Positions 49,681 to 58,800 of a stretch of 64,000 nucleotides of DNA are shown here, piece after piece; positions within the stretch are counted from its first letter, which is position 1; every line of letters starts with the position of its first letter. The position numbers and the translations under genes were made by a program. The notes beneath the pieces were generated by a model. The model saw only the letters and a program-made list of their open reading frames with translations, ran no database searches and had not been told where the DNA came from. The DNA is from Siphonodentalium dalli (taxonomy: Eukaryota; Mollusca; Scaphopoda; Gadilida; Siphonodentaliidae): contig CP136068.1 of the NCBI GenBank assembly GCA_032622095.1, positions 162,275,465 through 162,339,464 of the forward strand, given 5' to 3'.

Positions 49681-52580
49681 TGGATTTCGGTGTTTACAAT
49701 AGTATGAGCGTGTGGATTTCGGTGTATACAATAGTATGAGCGTATGGATTTCGGTGTATACAATAGTATGAGCGTATGGATTTCGGTGTATACAATAGTA
49801 TGAGCGTATGGATTTCGGTGTTTACAATAGTATGAGCGTGTGGATTTCGGTGTATACAATAGTATGAGTGTATGGATTTCGGTGTATACAATAGTATGAG
49901 CGTGTGTATTTCGGTGTTTACAATAGTATGAGCATATGGATTTCGGTGTTTACAATAGTATGAGCGTGTGGATTTCGGTGTATACAATAGTATGAGCGTA
50001 TGGATTTCGGTGTATACAATAGTATGAGCGTGTGTGGATTTCGGTGTATACAATAGTATGAGCGTGTGGATTTCGGTGTACACAATAGTATGAGCGTATG
50101 GATTTCGGTGTTTACAATAGTATGAGCGTGTGGATTTCGGTGTATACAATAGTATGAGCGTGTGGATTTCGGTGTATACAATAGTATGAGCGTGTGTGGA
50201 TTTCGGTGTTTACAATAGTATGAGCGTATGGATTTCGGTGTTTACAATAGTATGAGCGTGTGGATTGCGGTGTATACAATAGTATGAGCGTGTGGATTTC
50301 GGTGTTTACAATAGTATGAGCGTGTGGATTTCGGTGTTTACAATAGTATGAGCGTGTGGATTTCGGTGTTTACAATAGTATGAGCGTGTGTGGATTTCGG
50401 TGTATACAATAGTATGAGCGTGTGTGGATTTCGGTGTATACAATAGTATGAGCGTGTGTGGATTTCGGTGTATACAATAGTATGAGCGTGTGTGGATTTC
50501 GGTGTATACAATAGTATGAGCGTGTGGATTTCGGTGTATACAATAGTATGAGCGTGTGGATTTCGGTGTATACAATAGTATGAGCGTATGGATTTCGGTG
50601 TATACAATAGTATGAGCGTATGGATTTCGGTGTTTACAATAGTATGAGCGTATGGATTTCGGTGTATACAATAGTATGAGCGTGTGGATTTCGGTGTATA
50701 CAATAGTATGAGCGTATGGATTTCGGTGTTTACAATAGTATGAGCGTGTGGATTTCGGTGTATACAATAGTATGAGCGTGTGGATTTCGGTGTATACAAT
50801 AGTATGAGCGTATGGATTTCGGTGTTTACAATAGTATGAGCGTGTGTGGATTTCGGTGTTTACAATAGTATGAGCGTGTGTGGATTTCGGTGTTTACAAT
50901 AGTATGAGCGTGTGTGGATTTCGGTGTATACAATAGTATGAGCGTATGGATTTCGGTGTACACAATAGTATGAGCGTGTGTGGATTTCGGTGTATACAAT
51001 AGTATGAGCGTATGGATTTCGGTGTATACAATAGTATGAGCGTGTGTGGATTTCGGTGTTTACAATAGTATGAGCGTGTGTGGATTTCGGTGTATACAAT
51101 AGTATGAGCGTATGGATTTCGGTGTACACAATAGTATGAGCGTGTGTGGATTTCGGTGTATACAATAGTATGAGCGTATGGATTTCGGTGTATACAATAG
51201 TATGAGCGTGTGTGGATTTCGGTGTATACAATAGTATGAGCGTGTGGATTTCGGTGTATACAATAGTATGAGCGTATGGATTTCGGTGTATACAATAGTA
51301 TGAGCGTATGGATTTCGGTGTTTACAATAGTATGAGCGTGTGGATTTCGGTGTATACAATAGTATGAGCGTGTGGATTTCGGTGTATACAATAGTATGAG
51401 CGTATGGATTTCGGTGTATACAATAGTATGAGCGTATGGATTTCGGTGTATACAATAGTATGAGCGTGTGTGGATTTCGGTGTATACAATAGTATGAGCG
51501 TGTGGATTTCGGTGTATACAATAGTATGAGCGTGTGTGGATTTCGGTGTTTACAATAGTATGAGCGTGTGTAGATTTCGGTGTATACAATAGTATGAGCG
51601 TATGGATTTCGGTGTACACAATAGTATGAGCGTGTGTGGATTTCGGTGTATACAATAGTATGAGCGTATGGATTTCGGTGTATACAATAGTATGAGCGTG
51701 TGTGGATTTCGGTGTATACAATAGTATGAGCGTGTGGATTTCGGTGTATACAATAGTATGAGCGTGTGTGGATTTCGGTGTTTACAATAGTATGAGCGTG
51801 TGTGGATTTCGGTGTATACAATAGCATGAGCGTATGGATTTCGGTGTTTACAATAGTATGAGCGTATGGATTTCGGTGTTTACAATAGTATGAGCGTATG
51901 GATTTCGGTGTATACAATAGTATGAGCGTATGGATTTCGGTGTTTACAATAGTATGAGCGTGTGGATTTCAGTGTATACAATAGTATGAGCGTGTGGATT
52001 TCGGTGTATACAATAGTATGAGCGTGTGTGGATTTCGGTGTATACAATAGTATGAGCGTGTGGATTTCGGTGTATACAATAGTATGAGCGTATGGATTTC
52101 GGTGTATACAATAGTATGAGCGTGTGGATTTCGGTGTTTACAATAGTATGAGCGTGTGTGGATTTCGGTGTTTACAATAGTATGAGCGTGTGGATTTCGG
52201 TGTATACAATAGTATGAGCGTATGGATTTCGGTGTTTACTTTAGTATGAGCGTATGGATTTCGGTGTTTACAATAGTATGAGCGTGTGTGGATTTCGGTG
52301 TTTACAATAGTATGAGCGTGTGGATTTCGGTGTTTACAATAGTATGAGCGTGTGGATTTCGGTGTTTACAATAGTATGAGCGTGTGTGGATTTCGGTGTT
52401 TACAATAGTATGAGCGTGTGGATTTCGGTGTTTACAATAGTATGAGCGTGTGGATTTCGGTGTATACAATAGTATGAGCGTGTGTGGATTTCGGTGTTTA
52501 CAATAGTATGAGCTTGTGGATTTCGGTGTATACAATAGTATGAGCGTATGGATTTCGGTGTATACAATAGTATGAGCGTG
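49681..52580. repeat. 32-bp minisatellite, about 90 units
   Basis: Units of the form GTGTGGATTTCGGTGTATAC then AATAGTATGAGC. Length alternates between 32 and 34 because of one extra TG in TGTGTGG, and bases vary at GTGTATAC/GTGTTTAC and GTATGG/GTGTGG. It ends 189 bases before the acceptor of the signal-peptide exon. Minus-strand frames of up to 285 residues (HAHTIVYTEIHT...) are read-through: all three frames stay open because the unit lacks stops on that strand. Confidence 0.97.
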
Positions 52581-52768
52581 TAAAAATGCGACATAATACT
52601 TATTTTTGTTCTGGATATTTATTGTATCTAATTTAGAAACTATGTGGGACCTTGAAAGAATTGTCAGAATGATCTGTTGGTTAATACTGCAAAAAATTCG
52701 AATATTATAGATTATTCTAAATTATTGACCATATATGTGCATTGATAGTTATTCTTTTTTATTTCCAG

Positions 52769-52835
52769 AAAAAGGAAACATCCAAAATGTGGGGTTTACT
52801 TCTGTTGTTAGCCACGCCAGCGGTGCTGGGACAAG
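52769..52835 (+). CDS. Copy 2: signal-peptide exon
   Basis: The acceptor TTTTATTTCCAG ends at 52768; 18 bases of leader precede ATG at 52787. The coding part reads MWGLLLLLATPAVLGQ and ends CAAG|GTATGT (phase 1). A short hydrophobic Leu core with A-V-L-G before Q is a standard secretory signal, cleaved probably after Gly15, leaving an N-terminal Gln. Confidence 0.85.
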
Positions 52836-55800
52836 GTATGTGTAATAGCGTCAATCGGTCCCCATGTTCGCCAGGGTTTGCCCCATAAAACCACCACCTG
52901 TATGTTTTCTATATCATACAATAATTAGCTCGGACTCGTTAACCCATTAATATGAGGTGTTGTATAACCAGGTAAAGAGAATTTTAAAGATGGATTATCT
53001 CTATAATAAATTTTAGATAGTTTCCCGGGTATTAAATAATACGTTTGAGTTTGGAAGTCACTGCCCGGAAACGATTCTATCAATTAACATTGATTTTATT
53101 TCGATATGATATGTGACCCGCCATATCAAATCCAGTCGTAAGTCGGGATTTTTTTAACCCTGTGCCAATGCATTCTCTTATATATGCAAGTCGACCATAG
53201 GTCGCCTCGCATATATAAGAGAATTCATTGGACTAACAATTTTTTATCATGTTTTTTAAATAAATGTTTCTTACAATTTTTAGGACATAAAACAAAAAAC
53301 ATCCATTACCCTGCAGGGAGCCCCACACATATATAGAAGCATATAGAAGAGTGTCGTCTGCTCATGTTTGTCTGGGGCTCTGTATGGGTGAAATTATAAA
53401 ATTGTTAAAGAATACAAGAACAAATTATTAAAATTGTAAAAAATTGTTAGGCCAATGCATTATCTTATATATGCGAGGCGACCTATGGTCGACTCGCATA
53501 TATAAGAGAATGCATTGGCCAGTGATGTATATATGCATTTACGTCCATGCATTGGCACAGGGTAAACAAAAATTCCGACTTACGACTGGATTTGATATGG
53601 CGGGTCACATATTATTCAATGAATGGGATACTTCTTCATTCTATAAATATTACTTTTAAATAGAGGCCTCCAGCAACATAATGTCCCCGATTGACTGCAT
53701 CTATTGTAATATTAAGTGCGAATCAATAGATAAGACCTAGTGTGTGGCATATTCTAATTTTCAATGAATAAAATAACTGAAAATAACAAATAAAGAAGAA
53801 GGTCGCGATTATCGGGGACCATTATTGAACGAGACAGAGTTATTTTATGCGAATAAAATTCCAAATAAAATAAATATTAATTGATAAACGCGTTTCCGGA
53901 CAGGGGTATTAGAATCGTATTTATTATTTCATACCCATGAAACTATATAGATCACGTTGCGGAAGGATAATCCACCTATAATTCGTTCTGAGTTGTGTCG
54001 GCCTAACAAAAATTACATTTACCGTCTCTTATAAAGAGCGTCCATGCTACTGTCGCCAGGGTCCGCGCTGTGCCAAAATTTACTTTTGCCAAATAATTTG
54101 CCAAATGAAATTATTTTTTGCCAAATTCTTTTAGAATTTGTCTCAAATACTATCCCTGATAGTATAATTTTCTGGAACAATGAGTCTTATTTTGTGGTTT
54201 ATCATACAACAATAACCAATCACCGAACAGTAAAATGTTATAAGGGTTGCTTCCTCGGAAGGGCACATTACAAGAGGATTAGATATGACACCAACACCAC
54301 CACACTAAATACGGGTAATCGCTCACCCATCAATACGAATGCTATCAGATTAACTGCATCTTAATAAAGTTGCTAATTGTCCTTGACCTTATAAAACACC
54401 ACTACTATAATTATATTGTGAGAGTTTCCTGAAATTAACGGCATTGATTGACCAATATTTTTCAACTTTCTTGAACAATTAAAAAGTGACTTGCCAAAAC
54501 TTTTGCCAAATGAAAATATTTTTTGCCAAATGTTAATTATTTTTGCCATTGGCAAATTTGGCAGGTGGCAGCGCGAACCCTGACTGTCGCCAACCAGAGG
54601 TAGATAATAACGATCGATCTCGATAATGATAGTTTGTACTCGTCGTCATGATGTATTCGGGATGCTTGTGTCATCCGAATGATGATAATTGCAGGGTTTT
54701 TTTTATCTTTTGCTTGGTAAGCTAAACATGTTAACGTTAAATTACTTGTGTTGATAAATAAATGATTTTATAAACTGTCTGGTAACTCTTGAATAATTTG
54801 TTAGAGTTTCATTACTGCAGGTCATCGTTGTTGTACATACCAGAATTCCATTTTAGAGTTTTTAATTTTTTTTATGAAATTTGGTTCATGTCGCTACTGT
54901 ATCTGATTTTGAGTGGAAGCAGGCCACCAATATCAAATTTGAACTTACAAGTACCTCATGTTCGCATCATAACTTATTGTGTCATATTCGTGTAACCCGC
55001 TATTTACGAAATACGTTCTTTGACAATTGCGGGTGGGTGAGTTTATTTATTGATTTATCCAAATTGCAACTGTTGTTGTAACGTGATTCACAATTATAAG
55101 TAATCGATGTCCATTTGGTCATAACTGCATTCACATGTATTGTATTTATCAAATCGGCTGGAAATACTTTCAAATAGCATGAAAAAAATGTCAAGTTTAG
55201 CGAGAACGAGCTTCAGCTTTTGGTGTTATAATAGCAACAATAGTCGTACATGTATAACCTGTAAACATCGAAACCCGTATAACATCAACTACCGACAACA
55301 AATATGACAATCAAATTATTTACAGGATGCAGCAGTACCACACAAGCGGATATAATTTTCGTTCTCGACGGCAGCCAATCGGGAACGCCATTCATGACGC
55401 AACAGAAAGACCTGGTTACATTCATAGCACGTTATCTTCCTCTCGGTAACCCGGGGGTTACGGCGGGTGTGATACACGCAGATGACCAAGATGTCGCACC
55501 AACCGGAGGCGAGTCATTCTCACGAACGACGTCATTATCAACCTTCGAATCGAGCTTGGCTAGCGTTGCCGGGGCAACGACATCTACAACTTCCAACTAC
55601 TATTTGACCCCACCTTACAATGCGGCTAAGACAGACTTCGAAACTTCACCACAAAACGCTGGCAACCGGATATTAATATTAATGTACAGCTCGGCTATTA
55701 CAGACACGACTCCATACCTGATCAACACGATAACTAGCGCGATATCAGGACTCTCGACATATACGATAAACTACGAGACGCGCAGTACTTTCACGGCCGA

Positions 55801-58800
55801 TTATACCTCTTTCGTTTTCTCTGGAAACCAGTTGCCAGCTTTAGGGAAGGCAATAGCCAGCAAAATATGCGGACGTAAGTAGATATATCAACAACTTATA
55901 TCTTATGTTATTTTTGAATGTATTGAGCTCCATGAGATTGCAGTAAGTTCGCTTCCATTGAATTCAGATAGTAATTCTGCTTCTGATCGGAAATACCGAC
56001 TAGGTAGAAAATAGGACCATTCAACAGGGCCGAATGTGTAATAATGTGGACATAAATGAGCATATATTAAACTAAAGTGTGCGTCAATAAGACAGTTTTT
56101 ATAAAGCATGGTTTCTAGTGTTACTTCATGCAAAAAAAATTATGTTCGTAATGCCTTAACCCATTCTATATTATAATTAAACACTCATTGATGAGTCGCG
56201 AGCCCATAGGAAATATTCAGATAAGTTCATCAAACAAATGGGGCTCGTTGTGCACCTTTAAGTATCTATCTTCAGCTGTTATTACACTAACGTCCCTCCA
56301 AATCAATATAACGTCCCTCCAAATTAATATAACGTCCCTCCAAATTAATAATATAATATTCCGATGTACACTTTCTTGCTGACGAGGATAATCCATTTAG
56401 TATAACATAAACTAGAATTTTGCTCATAGGGAAGTTTAGACTCCGATGCAGGAAATTTGCGAGGTAGTTGATGGGGTGTGCAAGTAAAGACCAGAAGTAT
56501 GTGATGCGGTCAGACCACGCAGAGGAGACTCATGATGTAGTGATTGCTTCTTTGTTGATTATAATGATGACTTGATTTTTGGTTTATCCGCAGTTACAAC
56601 TATCAATGCTCCGACCATTCCATCTACAACTACTGCGGCACCAACTACCACAACCGCTGCGGCAACAACAACCATCGCTGCGGCAACCACCACCGCTGCG
56701 GCAACAACCACCACCGCTGCTGCAACAACCACAACCACCGCGGCAACAACAACCACCGCTGCTGCAACTACCACCATCGCTGCGGCAACAACCACCACAG
56801 CTGTGGCAACGACCACCATCGCTGCTGCAACTACCACCATCGCTGCGGCAACAACCACCACCGCTGCGGCAACACCCACAACAGCTGCGGCAACAACCAC
56901 AACCGCTGCGACGACAACCACAACAGCTGCGGCAACAACCACAACCACTGCGACGACAACCACAACAGCTGCAGCAACAACCACCACAGCTACCATCGTA
57001 CCGGCTTCGACGGGAGCATTCATGCTAACCACAACTACAGTAGCAGTTACAACAACTACACCGAATCCTGCAGGTATGTAATGACGTAATGTATCCTGCC
57101 AGTACTAGTACGTATGGTTCACGGTCCAACTACTCATAATGTCAGTATTAAATTTGAACGTTTATTTGTACAATATTTATAAAAAACATATGGTAACATT
57201 GGACTATTCAAATAAAAGCATGATTATATCGAATATGAGCGACATAACCAAATGTGCCGACTTCCTGTAGCCCATATGTGTAACTTTTTAATGACACTAA
57301 AACAATAAAAAGACAACGAGAAATTAAGTTATATTTAGATGCATCAAAATACTATGAAAAATTTGGAAATAATGTATCCTTTTGCATTATGTGCATATAT
57401 GTTTTTATATGGGATGGCTGCACCGTGGACAGGGTTTAATATAAATTATATATGTTGTTAAATGGGATGGCTGACCGTGGACATGGTTTAATATTAATTA
57501 TATATGTTGTTATGTGGGATGGCTGCACCGTGGACTGGGTTTAATATTGTTATATGGGATGGCTGCACCATGGACAGGGTTTAATATTAATTTGGTAGAG
57601 ATGAAGAGCGTCTGGCTGAAATATGGTTTATGTTGGACAAAAATAAGAGCCTTTCAAAATCGCTTTTAATTGTGACCGTATTCATCTGATTATAAATCGC
57701 TGTTAATTGTTACCGTATTCATCTGATTATAAATCGCTGTTAATTGTTACCGTATTCATCTGATTATAAATCGCTGTTAATTGTTACCGTATTCACCTGA
57801 TTATAAATCGCTGTTAATTGCTACCGTATTCATCTGATTATAAATCGCTGTTAATTGTTACCGTATTCATCTGATTATAAATCGCTGTTAATTGATACCG
57901 TATTCATCTTATTATAAATCGCTGTTAATTGTTACCGTATTCACCTGATTATTAATCGCTGTTAATTGTTACCGTATTCACCTGATTATAAATCGCTGTT
58001 AATTGTTACCGTATTCATCTGATTATAAATCGCTGTTAATTGTTACCGTATTCATCTTATTATAAATCGCTGTTAATTGATACCGTATTCATCTTATTAT
58101 AAATCGCTGTTAATTGTTACCGTATTCATCTGATTATAAATCGCTGTTAATTGTTACCGTATTCATCTTATTATAAATCGCTGTTAATTGTTACCGTATA
58201 CATCTGATTATAAATGCCAAGTTTACGCATCGTCCAGCCAAAATGCAAGGTATTGGGTCTACCCTAAAACTATATAATCTAACTTTCAGAACGATGTGCG
58301 TCGGCCGTCAAAGTGTCACTGTTCAGTTCACATAGTTATAACAGCTACCCGGGCGATTGTTCTAAATACTACCACTGCTACAAACAATGCCTGCTATGTG
58401 GGACAACATACGAAATAGGACAATGTAACTCCGGCTTCGTCTTCGATCTGCACACTTTCGCATGCGTACCACCAACCCAGGCTGGAATATCGTGCGGTAA
58501 GTTTATATCAGGGATAGTGTATGATTGATGTTTATTTAGCGATATACGTAGACTATATACAACAGCTATCCATACATGTAGATATATATTTTGCCAGGAA
58601 TGACATTTTTTCATGAAATAACAATTTAACAGGAGAGACGCAAGTGCTACATAACACAATGACCTTAACGTAATTGATATTAGAACATTATAGACATCTT
58701 GGCATTGTTGCAATGTATCGACTAAAAGCTTGTTTATTAAGTGCGGATTTGAAGGAATTTTATTCGGGTCAGCTTGGTTTCGCTGTTGATTTCGATATCT

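Larger units (their letters stand above)
48051..52768 (+). other. Copy 2 intron 1 (repeat-filled)
   Basis: A 4.7-kb predicted intron. It contains a 31-bp repeat (48820-49090), a duplicated CTATATCTAAGTTGGATGGA block (49267-49320), a TA microsatellite and the 2.9-kb 32-bp minisatellite. Confidence 0.45.

Noticed and set aside
49653-52594. Ten overlapping minus-strand ORFs of 64-285 residues, rich in HAHTIVYTEIHTL
   Set aside because: They are translations of the 32-bp minisatellite in three frames; no start, splice or codon evidence separates them from repeat read-through.
54044-54364. 106-residue ORF in copy-2 intron 2
   Set aside because: Starts before and runs inside the hAT-like MITE; no transposase similarity.
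56559-57032. Minus-strand Val/Ala-rich ORF (and 59134-59460)
   Set aside because: Mirror of the Thr/Ala-coding exons, which have splice sites and continuous frame on the + strand.
58378-58713. 111-residue minus ORF opposite the first chitin-binding exon
   Set aside because: Antisense shadow of a well-supported exon.
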